A DNA stretch of 13,378 bases from assembly GCA_004335635.1 (NCBI GenBank), contig QAXH01002463.1, positions 1-13,378 of the forward strand. The letters are read 5' to 3'. How positions within the stretch are numbered: position 1 is the stretch's first letter; the number at the start of each line of letters is the position of its first letter. The stretch comes from Chloromonas sp. AAM2. Taxonomy: Eukaryota; Chlorophyta; Chlorophyceae; Chlamydomonadales; Chlamydomonadaceae. The notes under the pieces are model-generated. The model saw only the letters and a list, made by a program, of their open reading frames with translations. It was not told where the DNA came from and did not search any database. The translations under genes and the position numbers were made by a program. Shown one piece after another: positions 1 through 11,000 of the stretch.

Positions 1-34
<34 letters not shown>
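1..34. repeat. (AC)n dinucleotide microsatellite
   Basis: Seventeen AC units at the left edge of the window; the array may continue outside. It lies in the intron upstream of w1, followed by a CT-rich tract that leads to the w1 acceptor. Confidence 0.97.
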
Positions 35-38
<4 letters not shown>

Positions 39-82
39 CTTCCCTCGCTTCACTGACTGCCTCTCTGCCCCCCTGCCCTCAG

Positions 83-181
83 GCATGCAGGCTGGGAAGC
101 GCGTGGCCGCTGACTGGCGCACCATACTGGGGGAGGCGGCCATTGACATCCGGGCGGGAAAGCTGTCGGCTAACCTACAGT
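83..181 (+). CDS. BBS9: BBS9 exon w1 (beta-propeller)
   Basis: Acceptor follows a pyrimidine-rich tract ending CCCTCAG. The exon reads AGKRVAADW then LGEAAIDI, matching the GKRLVVDW...LDI segment of animal BBS9. The donor is taken at GTGAGT (182), leaving one base that joins the CC of w2 to make TCC; this is the only choice that restores the w2 frame. An alternative acceptor AG lies at 89-90 in the same frame, so the left edge could be 91. Confidence 0.85.
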
Positions 182-3100
182 GTGAGTGTGTTGGGGCATG
201 GAAAGCAGGACACAGACCGGCATGCGTCAAATGCATGTTTTCCACGGTCTCTCGTGCTGAGAGTGGTACGAGCAGCATCACCAACAGCAGCACATCTCAG
301 CAGCCACCACATGGTACAGCATGACAAAACAGTAAGAAGAGTGACAGGTTGTAAGGTCTCTGCCCAGGGTTTACCTTGCCGAGTCATAGTCCATGCATTG
401 AAGTTGTATTGGAGTTGTATGGGCAGCCATCGTGCCACGAGCGTAAACAACACGAACTGGTACACTTAAAGTGCATGTGCACCATGCAGGCATTCCAAAC
501 GCATTCCATGTGCGTCTACAGCATACACTGCAACAACTTGCCCTGTTACTGGCAGCTGTCAGTCAGTACATTGACATTCACAAAGACAGTATCTGACCAT
601 GTGACCATGCAATCACGTGCCATGCCATCACGTCAACAAGGCCTATGCTTAGTATTCTTTGTGCAGCCTACCAGGCTGACATCGTTGTGTTATGCGAGCA
701 CCACGTGTACGTGGTTTCCAGCCAGTCAGGGCAGGTCGTGTCCCAGAAGCGGCTGGAGTATCATCCCGCTGCTGCCACCCTCTACCCTGCTCCTGGCGCC
801 AAGCTGCCGGGGGGTGCAGACAACCTCCTGGTGGCCACGCATAGCCGCAGCCTGGCGGTTTATAGGTAAGGCTGATGCAAGCTTGTGTAGCGGTTCTGAT
901 ATGTGAAACGTGCAGCGCGTTGACTCCTGCATTCTTTGCTCTTTGCGCCTTGAAGTGGCATTCTGTTGCTCAGGGTTGGTCAGGACGGTGTCCAGTCTCG
1001 TCTCTTGCATGGCTTGCTAGCGTTTGCGCTCAGTGCATGTGGGGGCCCCTTATGTAATCAATGTATATACTTGCACGTTACTGCGCTGGACAGACTCACA
1101 CATTGCTATACAACTGTATATACTGAGTTGGGATGAGAGAAGTGGTGGGGTAGAGGGATGCAGACAAACTACTGTTGGCAACACACAGCCGCAGTTCGGC
1201 TGTGTATAGGTAAGACAAACACAGGAAAGATTCAACAGGTCCAGACCATACGTGGCAAAGCAGCGTCAGGATGTGTCGAAAACGGATCCGTTGACAGAGC
1301 CACCTCCCACCTCCTTGTGATAAGCGAGGTGCGTGGGTACGGGTAATGCGCAAATGTACGGCAATCATGTTTTGCAAACGTCGTGTGCTGCAGCATACAC
1401 ACAACAGGTTCTCTCACAGGTCACAGGTGCATGTGCAGTGAGTAATGCATCGCAGCTTGTGTTCTGTGTGGTTCCCTACAGGTCCAATGTGTTGTGTTGG
1501 GCGGCGCGCCTGGAGCAGCAGCCCGTGGCCGTGCGAGTGGCCGCCCTCGGCACACCCCCCCAGCGGGGCATGGTGGTCAGCCTGGACCAGGGGGGCCAGC
1601 TGCTGGTCAGCTACCTAGGCACTGACCCCATGACCAACCCTGTGGGATGGGTGGAGGTGCGTGCGTGTGGCATGAGCAGGGGGTGTTGCATGAGCCAGGT
1701 CTGAAGCAGGGATCGTAGACACTCGTAGCCATGATTGATGGTCTCCAACCGTAACTACACGGACGTGAGCGGCTTGCTTTTATCTCTATGTACTTCTGAT
1801 GTTGTGTGTTCTGTAAACAAGTACAGACACTGTGTCCGTTTGGCCCCCTTCCTTTGTGTGCCTGACTCAACATGCAATCGGTGGAGAGCAGGGTCGAGCA
1901 AGTTCAGGCAAGGTTTAATTGCAGTCTGTGAAGCACAGAGCGGACGTGCACGGGGACGAGGGCACGGGTGGCAAGGAGTGAAGCAGTGCACTGCCTGTCT
2001 ATGATTGATTGCCACAGTCGCCAACCACGGTTTTTGGCGGTTTCTTACTACGGTTCATGTATACTAGCATACATCTGCACGAGCGTGAACAGTTTGTTTT
2101 CCTTTCTGTTGGCCTTGTTAGATGTGAAGAACCAACGGTGTGTGTTCGCTTGTTCCCCTCCCTTGGTGTGCCTGTCTCTACATACAAACACGGTTTCTCC
2201 GCTCTGTGCGTACCAGTGTTCCAGAACTTGCGATTATACGATCTTGTGACTCCAAAATGATGTTTTGAGGCCCAGTTTTGCGATCCCAAACTGGCCTTGC
2301 GCTGCTGGACGGTTTTTCCCGTTTACCCAAGTTTGAGGGACGGCAGGCCAGCTTGACGGGAGCTTAGCACTACTCGCTGCAACCATGGTGAAAAAGGGTA
2401 TCATGAAAGTGCCGAAGAGGTTTCGGTCCACTGAAACTGCACGTCCTCTGACCAGATACATCCACATTGTTGCTTGTGGCTCGACTCCTTGTTGCATATC
2501 TGACCAGGCACGTCTTACATGCCTGTCATATGCTACTATGCGTGAAACACAACCCCGGGAGGCTTTTTGTTCCAATTCTGAGGTCCAGGACGGCCTTTGT
2601 CAAAGTTGAGATCCCAAAAGGGACTGTGCCAAAACGAAATCTGGAACACTGGTGTGTACCCAAGGTGATCAGTCTGACTAGATGAAGTGCCAGTGTTCGC
2701 TTGGTCAGCGCCCCTGCTATATGAATGTACGAAGCATGCCCTCTTTTCAACAAGTCTCGTGTGTGACGCTCCCCCCTTCTGTGTGTGCGCCGCTCTCTCT
2801 TTCAGGGTCATCAGCTAGACTACGAGGCCATGGGCCGGGAGCAGCGCAGCCTGGCGGCCATCATCAGGGAGCACGCGGGCGGCAGGCGCATCCCACCACA
2901 GGACAGACTGGTCATTCGTGCACAGGTAGATGGGTGGGTGTGGTCAAGGAGGGGACAAGCGGGGAAGGTGCGGGCTGTTGGGCGTAAAGAGTGTTGGGTG
3001 TGGTTTGTATGGGCCACAGGTATCTTGTCAATTGTGGGGCAAGAGTGTGTGGTGTGTGTGGCTAGTTAGCCTGGCTCCTCACTCTCACTGTGGTGTGCAG

Positions 3101-4967
3101 TGGTATCATCATCACTATCATCATGTTGCCCAAAGTCATGGCTTCTGCAGTACTGATGTACGTGTGGTGTTAACTAGGCTGTGGTGGTGTTCATCAAGGG
3201 CAGATGCTGGGGAAGGCCTGCATCTGTCTATAGCCATGCCTATGCTGTGCCCATGCCATGCGTCTGCTATGCGTCTGCTGTGCCCATGCCATGTGTCTGC
3301 CAAGCTCATGCCATGTCACGCCATTCCATGCCCATGTGATGCTCCTGCCACCTGTTGTGCCCGTTCAGATTCCCTCGGTTCTGGACCATGTGCGCGGGGG
3401 AGTTGCCATGGGCAGTGGGGCCATGGGGCGGTCTGCGAGTGGGCGCATGGCCGCACCCCCGCAGCTGAGGCTCACAGGGAGACTGATGCTGTCGTATCAG
3501 GTGGGACTGGAAAATGCAAACACGCAGGACCTGAGAGCAGGTCTGGTGCCAGAACTGTCACTTAACTCAACTCAAACGTTTTAAACTCAACTCATGTGCA
3601 TCAAGTCCGGCAAAGAGCCCGCTGCCTTTGACTGGTATTTGTCACCTTGACATGCGGCAACCATCAATCATGATGATTCTGCCTGTCCTGCGTCTTCTGC
3701 ATAGGGTGGTTCCAGCAGTGCAGACGATGTGCGAGTGAGCGTCCGGGTGCCTGCGCCTGTGGGCATTGAGCAGGTGGGTGGGCATACTGCAGGCTGGCGG
3801 TCCACTGGCTACATCACTGACTTGTTTCTGCTCGCGTTCGTAACAATATTACTGACTTCTCAGCCCTTGTAGCCTGCATTTCTGAAGATACGACAATTCT
3901 CACATCCAGCTCAGCACCCTTCTTTGCTGGTGGGCATCAGTGGGTGGCTCCTGCAGACTGTCTGCTGCATTTCTCACCATCCCAACTCGCAACACCAGCG
4001 GCAAGCAAATGCATAGAGCACGCAAAAGAGCTCTTAATATACGCTCCCTTCCTGGTCCACAGAAACAACAAAATGTATCATACAATCCCCTCCTGGCCCA
4101 CTGAACCAAAAAGCAAGTACCGCGGCTTGAAATGTCTTCAGGTCAGGATAAGCCATCTCGCCTGCTGTGCATCATGCAAAGACTGAAACTCAACAGTTGC
4201 GGCCAATTGATTTCTAGGCAAAGTCGGGCAGCCCCAGCAGTGCCAGCACCAGACACACCGCCTAGCACTAGTCATATAAGCTGACCTCTGAATTCACTGC
4301 AAAGCGCATACACCTTGTATGCATATACACCTGTCCTGGCCCAGTGCTTTTTACTGCAGCTTTGAGTGCTGTCAGTTTCGTTGTGCCAACTCGATAGTTT
4401 GAAAGTCGATCCCTAACACAATTTACGGTTTCCCGCCAACATTCAGTGAAAGTAGATTACACCACCTTGCCTCTGCAGCGACACCGTTCTCCTGTCCGGT
4501 GTAGGCACGCCTGCTATCAGTAGATGCTTGGGGCAAAGCTGCGAATGCCATGTAATGATGGAGACAGTGATGATCACGCCTGTGCAGGACACCGTTCTCC
4601 TGCCCAGTATTGGCTCAGACGCCTCCGCCCCCTCCGTGGTCACCCTGCTGCTGACACCTGCCTCTGCCTTGCACTTGCCCTGGGGAAACACCCTCACGGC
4701 CACTGCTAGCTTCACCGCAGGTGATGACGATGGGTGAGATAGACGATATGAAGATGGTTAGACAGATAGACAGATAAATCGATAGACAGATAGACAGATA
4801 GACTGATAGACAGACAGATAGACGGATAGACAGACAGACAGATAGACAGACAGACAGATAGACAGACAGATAGATAGACGGACGGACGGATAGACGGATA
4901 GACAGACAGACAGATAGACAGACAGATAGATAGACGGACGGATGGATGGATGGATGGATGGATAGAC

Positions 4968-5002
<35 letters not shown>

Positions 5003-8000
5003 CGGATAGACGGATAGACAGATAGACAGATAGACAGATAGACAGACAGATAGACAGATAGACAGACAGATAGACGGACGGACGGACGGATGGACGGATG
5101 GATGGATGGATAGATAGTTGAATAGATCACACCAGGGGATAGTGGAATAGATCACACCTACAAGCTTCACTCCGGGTGGGTTGGAGTTTGCAATGCGAGG
5201 AGGAGGGTGTTGTGTACGGATGCTTGTGCCAGCTTCTGCACCACATGTGGACGATACAGATATAAAAATATGTAAAAGACTATGTTCATGATGATGTATT
5301 GTATGTAACAGTTGTATAATATACATTACAAAACAAATAGTTTCTGAACACTCACTCACTCACAGGAGGCACCAGCGAGCCCAGGGCACAGAGCTTGGAG
5401 GTGCCACTGCCGCTGTGCTTGTTTGCCGCGCTTGTGCCGCCGGTCAAGAACGCAGGTGAAGGGAATGGAGGGGTGGCCTGGGATCAGGGACAGGGGGGGA
5501 GGGGCAGGGGAGGAGAAGGGAAAACCCATCCCTAGCGGAGCGACTGTCTTGTAATCAATCAGAGGGTACTTATCCAACCCTAAGGCTGGTCACGAGCAGG
5601 CACCCCCATCCTGGATTGCAAGTCCATGGGATCAGGAAGCTGAGAAGAAGCCAGGGAGCACGTTTCATGTGCGTTTCACTTTGGGGGCTCCTTTCCATGG
5701 CGAGCCACCTCACCACGTGCTTCTGCGCATGTGCTGTTGAGCACGTGCTCATGAACACATGAAACACATGCTCTTGAGCTTGCGATGCGCCCTGCTCTGT
5801 GCCGCCTTAGAACATCACATCAGCTTGTCAACATACGCTTTTGAACATGCTCCCTCTGACAGTCACGTGCCCTGACGTTTCCCTCTGCCCTGCACAGCCT
5901 TCAAGGTCACGGTGTCCACGAACCGCCCCGCCCCGCTGCTCTCTGCGCTGTTCCAGGACATGGTGGCGCAGGCACCCCCAAACACTGTCAGCGCACACAC
6001 AGCAGCGGGTCAGTGCTAGTGCCATGCACGTGATGGTCTCCTGTGCTGCATGGAGAGGGAAACCTTGGAACTCCAGAACTGCCTCCGTGTTCTACATGCC
6101 CTAAACTGAGGCACTTTCGGCTGGTTGGAGATTTCACAGTCTCGTAATTCAGTGTCATTCAGGGTCAGCAGTGGGTGGGTAGCTGTCGGTGGGATTGGCC
6201 TGCAGAGCGGTGCAGGACAGGGTTTGGGCTGCACACTTTAGCCCAGTCCGTGCACTTCTCATATTGTGATTATTGTGATTATGATTACTATGATTACTAT
6301 GATTATTGTTATTTTTATTATTTTTATTAATATTAATATTATTGTTGTTGTTGTTATTATTATTGTTATTATTACCAAATCTCATTTTGATTTATTCTGA
6401 TTTATTTCCTGTTGTGATTGGGTTCCCCCATTTACTTGGCAGTACTCACGCCACAACAGTCAGGTCTTCCCACTCCAGTCGATGCTTGTCCTGCTTGTTT
6501 CTGCTTGCATCCCACCCACACGCCGACATCCTTTCTCAACGTGCCCTGGTATGCCCGCACCCCCCAGGTGCCAACGTCATGTCCTTTCAGCTCCACACAG
6601 GAGCGGACTGCACCATACTGGTGTCGAAAAACGTGGGCCGCTACCGCCTGCAGTCCGACTGTTTGGAAGCGATATGGCTGGTGAGAAGAGAGGTTGGGGA
6701 AAGGGGGGCGACTCGGCAAGGTGCGAACAGGCGGGGTTGACGGGGTCCCTGTAGAGAGGGAATCGGAAAGCTGTTTTCCATCCTTCTCGATCCCCCATTG
6801 GCAAGGGGAGAGGGACAACCAACTAACTAACCCAGCTCTGGCCACTGGCTCAGGAGCGGTCAACTGTCAGCAGTGGATGCGGTTTGTCACCCCGCCGAAC
6901 CCCTTGCCTAGGGGACGGGGACCGACCAGCATGACTACCCAGTAGGACCGGCCAAGTTAACAGTTGCGGCTGCCTGCAGCTTGTAGCGTCTTGTCCCGGC
7001 AAACACAACAAGGGGATGGGGACAAACAGGCGGGGCTTGCAGGGGGGGCCGGTGCAGGGAGGGGACGGGAAAGTTTGACTTTGGGTTTGGGCTAGGGCTG
7101 GGCATGTGGGTCTTCTGGCATTATCCAGCGAAAAAGTCTTGCAAAGAAAAGTTTGGTGGTGGTCCACAGGCGGTAACCTCGGAACTGACCTAGGCGGTAA
7201 CCTCGGAAGTAGGCTACGTAACCTATAATCTGACACTAACCTATTTTCATTGAACCTGGCCCTAGTGAGAGACCAGTGCAGAGAGAGAAGGGCGAGTCGG
7301 CAAGGGGAGAGCTAGGTGACCCAACAGTGGGTTTTTCCTCCTGTCTTGCCCCGCCCGTGCGAGGCGCCTTTGCCAGGCCATGCAACGAACAAAACCTCTC
7401 ACATTGTTTTCATATCCAGCCCCGTGTTGTCCTCAGGCCATCTAACCTGACCGGACCTCTCCTCACCCCAACCTTTTGTGCAGGCTAGGTCATAATTAAC
7501 CTTACCATAACCGACTGTTCACGTGACTGACCCTAACCTGACCTCACCCTTACTCTGGCCCATGTCTCAACTCTGACCCACTACCCATGCGCCAACTCTG
7601 ACCCACTGCCAATGATACAAACGCTATCTGGGCCCGGTGTGCCCTTGCTTGCTCCCACCTAACCCTTGACCTGACCCAACCTGCCCTGACCTGCCCATAT
7701 GTGCAGATTCTGTGGGAGTTGATGCATCGGTTGGATGCCTACTACCAGGCCGCCGACGCCACCGGAGGGGGTGACGGCGGCAGCGGGGACTCCGAGGGCC
7801 CGCTGCAGTGGAGTAGCGACGAGCCGCTGCCGCTGCAAGACGTACTGGAGGTGGGGGCAGGCATGTGTGTTAGCTGGGCATGTGTGTTACCTGCTGTATG
7901 CTGGCTGGTATCACGATGTGCGGTTGTTGGACGACCTGTGGGCATGGGTATGAGAGATAGAGAGCGAGCTGTCAAGTACTTCCATGTGCCTCTATGTGCT

Positions 8001-11000
8001 TGCATGTGCTTGCATGTGCTTGCATGTGCCTCCATGTGCTTGCATGTGCTTGCATGTGCCTCCATGTGCTTTCTTGTGCCTCCATGTGCTTGCATGCGCT
8101 TGCATGTGACTCCATGTGCTTTCTTATGCCTCCATGTGCTTTCTTGTGCCTTCATGTGCCTGCATGCGCTTGCATGTGCCTCCATGTGCTTTCTTGTGCC
8201 TCCATGTGCTTTCTTGTGCCTCCATGTGCTTTCTTGTGCCCCCATCTGCTTTCTTGTGCCTCCATGTGCTTTCTTGTGCCTCCATGTGCTTGCATGCGCT
8301 TGCATGTGCCTCCATGTGCTTTCTTGTGCCTCCATGTGCTTTCTTGTGCCTCCGTGTGCTTTCTTGTGCCTCCATGTGCTTTCTTGTGCCTCCATGTGCT
8401 TTCTTGTGCCTCCATGTGCTTGCATGCGCTTGCATGTGCTCGCATGTGCCTCCATGTGCTTGCATGTGCTTGCATGTGCCTCCATGTGCTTTCTTGTGCC
8501 TCCATGTGCCTGCATGTTCTGTTCTTCATAAGTTGTTGACCTTCACTGGGCGTGTTCAGTGCATGTGCTTCCATTGTCTTCCTTGCGCTCCCATGTGCTT
8601 CCAGGTTAATGTTACAGACTAAATCATTGGAGTTACTCACTGCAGTTTCCTCTCATATGTTTTCCAGGTTGTTGACCACCACTGGGCGTGTCGGGTGCGT
8701 GTGAGGGAGCTGCGGGGCGCGCTGGAGCAGCGGGCCTCAGCGCTCAGGGCGATTGAGAAGAGACTGCTCATGCGGTTCAAGGTATGCAATGATACTGTCA
8801 GCATTATGTTTATGGCTTTGCGCAAGAGCTTGCTGACAATCAATTCGCTTCAGGGCAATTTCCACCAACCTGCTTGCACTGCTCCTATGTGCATGTACAT
8901 TCAATAGAATTTTTCAAGGTGCGAAATCACATGCTTGGTGCTACTAGCGTGGTCAGGGCTGGTTTGCAGGCCTTGACTGTTTTTCTTCTTCCAGCTCAGT
9001 GTGGATCAGGCGGAGCCCGTCGTCACGGTCATGGCTTGCGCAAGAGCTTGATGCAGCGGGCCTGAGACCCCTTTGACATGCTTGGCATCGTTATCACGCT
9101 AGACAGTTTGCTTGGACAAAGATCGCACATGTGCTGGCCTGCCTCGCTCGTCTCTGCCATCCTGTGTATGTCCGTCAGCCTTCCTTCCTTCCTCGCGTTA
9201 GGGCAGGGCAGTGCTCATCCCGTCCTGCGTCCTGTTATGGCTTTTAAAATGTCCTGTGATGGCTTCCATACACATGCTGAATGTGCGATTCGCCCCTGAT
9301 GTAAACATTTGAATTTGGGCCTCGAGACTTATGTGTGTATGTCTGTTGAATCATACACTGAAGGTGCCTGGTTGTCCGCACAGGACAAGAACCCAGCCCC
9401 CCTGTGCCAGCTGGATGTGCTACTGGAGGACACCTATGCAGCTCTCATTACAGCAGGGGAGGAGATGGAAGGGGCGCAGGTGGGCAGGGCAGGGAAGGCA
9501 TCTGTTGTGAAACCAAGCGTGCCAAAGCGTTCAAGATATGTGAAGGAGTTGTACTACAATGCATTCTAAATGGCACAATCCTGACCATTGACCTGTACAA
9601 ACCTATAGAACGCTAGGTTTTCCCTGCCTTCTAGCTTGTGTTTGCCAGTCTTTCCGCATGTTGGCTCAGGATAGGTCAGGGAGGTGCACATTTACATTCA
9701 TTTGGAGGCTCTCCTGGTGTAAACAGAGCAAGAAGATCACCGCAGGGAGCCCCAATGCACCGGGCGCAAACGCAGGCACAGGCATGCAAGAGATGAAGCA
9801 CAGCAAAACACGCAGAAAGGCGTGATGAGGGCCTGAACACAGACACACTTCTGTGCATGTCGTCTGGGTGATGGGTGCAGGCCCGCTTGCGCGGGACGGC
9901 CATGAAGCTGGCGGCCGTGCTGCAGCTGCTGGTGCTGCTCACCACGTGGGTCACATGGATAAGAAACAGCTTAGAAACGGCCAACGACCCAACGAACACT
10001 TCTCGTCCATGAATTGCATAGGTTTTAAAAGTTTACCAGCACCTGCCAAGATGATTATCATCACCGCAGTGCTACCCCGCACCTGATCTTCAGGACTATT
10101 GATGACATACCTGACACTGCCCGTTTGCTGCATCCATCACTGTCAGCCAATGGAATGCTGTGTCGGCCCAGGTAGACCTTTACCCCCACCATGTGATGCA
10201 GCTGAGCTGTCACTTATGCCCTAATCAAGCACCTTGGTACCTTCAGACATTTCATGTCTTGATGGCTCTGTTGTCACATGTGGAGCGTTTGTTCACATTC
10301 CCAGTCGGTGGGCTGCAACCAGTAGGATAACTCATGCCCCCTCTATCAATGTTTGGTGTTCTTCTGACGGTTAGATTGGTGCGGTGTTCCTTCGGCTGCC
10401 CCTGCTCATTCAGTACGCCTCCTGAAGCTTGCTCTCTCCATGCATGTTCCTGTGCAGCGTGAAGTACGGCCTGTCCCCCGAAGAGGGCTCAATGCTGCGG
10501 GCCGCCCTGTGCACTGAAGTGGTGGAACTGGAGGAGGGGGTGGGGGAAGTGGGATGGGAGGAGACTGTGGAGGTGAGTGGTTCGGGGGTGGGTGGTCGCT
10601 GTGGTTGTGGGGTTGTCACTGTGGGGTCAGGGTTTGGGGGGAGGGAGTAGGGTGTAGGGTTGAGGGTTCAAGGGGCCGTGGAAGTGAGGTGGGAGGAGAC
10701 AGTGGGGGTGGGCGACCGGGGTTCATGTTGTTGTTTACATTGCCTTAGGCTTTGGGTGGGATTTCTCAGCGGGAAAAGGACGAGAAGGATAACTGCTGGT
10801 ACCCTTCTGCTCACCACTGCATCCTGAGCATTAAGTAAAGGGCATGGGCGTGGGTGTGCAGGCCACGATAGGACGCGCGTGTGCAGCTTATGCAAAGGGT
10901 CGCCATGCAAGGCGTAAAAGCTCCAGTATGCCAATGGCGACTGCCAGCTGCAACAGCAACAGCCGTAGTAATCAGTCTATGCACAGATAAGCATTGTTCC

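Larger units (their letters stand above)
866..1481 (+). other. BBS9: BBS9 intron w2/w3
   Basis: GTAAGG...CCCTACAG, 616 nt. It contains, on the minus strand near 945-1010, one copy of the dispersed MQ..RLD peptide element and, at 1156-1209, a diverged copy of the w2 exon end with its donor site. Confidence 0.85.
1657..2805 (+). other. BBS9: BBS9 intron w3/w4
   Basis: GTGCGT...CTTTCAG, 1149 nt, the longest intron. It holds a diverged direct repeat (1837-1877 and 2147-2187), a short inverted repeat (2272-2294) and the related segments around 2267 and 2580 that share GATCCCAAA. It looks like transposon debris; no gene recognised. Confidence 0.75.
4721..5365 (+). other. BBS9: BBS9 intron w7/w8
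   Basis: GTGATG...ACTCACAG, 645 nt, more than half occupied by the tetranucleotide array. The rest, 5159-5365, is AT-richer and shows no gene. Confidence 0.85.
6681..7706 (+). other. BBS9: BBS9 intron w10/w11
   Basis: GTGAGA...ATGTGCAG, 1026 nt. Contains a diverged G-rich direct repeat (6726-6770 and 7025-7073, starting AACAGGCGGGG), a shared GGCGA(C/G)TCGGCAAGG at 6707 and 7292, a 17-bp direct repeat at 7168-7208, and a pyrimidine-rich 3' third with CCTAACC and TGACCC words. No gene seen. Confidence 0.75.
7851..8667 (+). other. BBS9: BBS9 intron w11/w12
   Basis: GTGGGG...TTTTCCAG, 817 nt, two thirds of it a 10-bp minisatellite (7977-8516). Between the array and w12 lies the copy of the w12 start at 8532-8567. 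No other gene. Confidence 0.87.

Noticed and set aside
376..906. 176-codon + frame across w2
   Set aside because: It reads the w2 exon in a different frame from BBS9 and crosses the intron; no family resemblance.
2663..2680. Echo of the w4 start (GGTGATCAG..TGACTA)
   Set aside because: Only 13 of 18 positions match, which is about what chance would give over all introns examined.
4615..5359. Minus-strand frames of 171 and 215 codons rich in Ser/Ile/Tyr/Leu
   Set aside because: Translation of the GATA/GACA array; no protein family resemblance.
5776..5812. Echo of w8 (SLRCALLCAAL against SLEVPLPLCLFAAL)
   Set aside because: Needs several gaps and rests on Leu/Ala-rich low-complexity sequence.
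7977..8516. CRISPR-like array
   Set aside because: There are no spacers; the units are directly adjacent 10-bp repeats in a eukaryotic intron.
7701..8622. Long overlapping open frames on both strands (up to 276 codons, Cys/Met/Leu-rich or HGGTRKHMEA-type)
   Set aside because: They come from the 10-bp minisatellite, which reads open in nearly all frames; only the first 48 codons after the acceptor at 7707 are BBS9 exon w11.
8874..9065. Open frame that could be an extra BBS9 exon
   Set aside because: w12 and w13 join in phase exactly at the conserved RFK-DKNPAPL junction, leaving no room for an exon here.
9946..9951. GT at 9950 as the donor of w14 (keeping TTW)
   Set aside because: It would leave phase 0 and misframe w15; GTGGGT at 9946 is a better donor and restores the frame.
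10630..10670. Interstitial telomere repeat (AGGGTTT-like words)
   Set aside because: The TTTAGGG unit is not repeated in order; this is an irregular G-rich tract.
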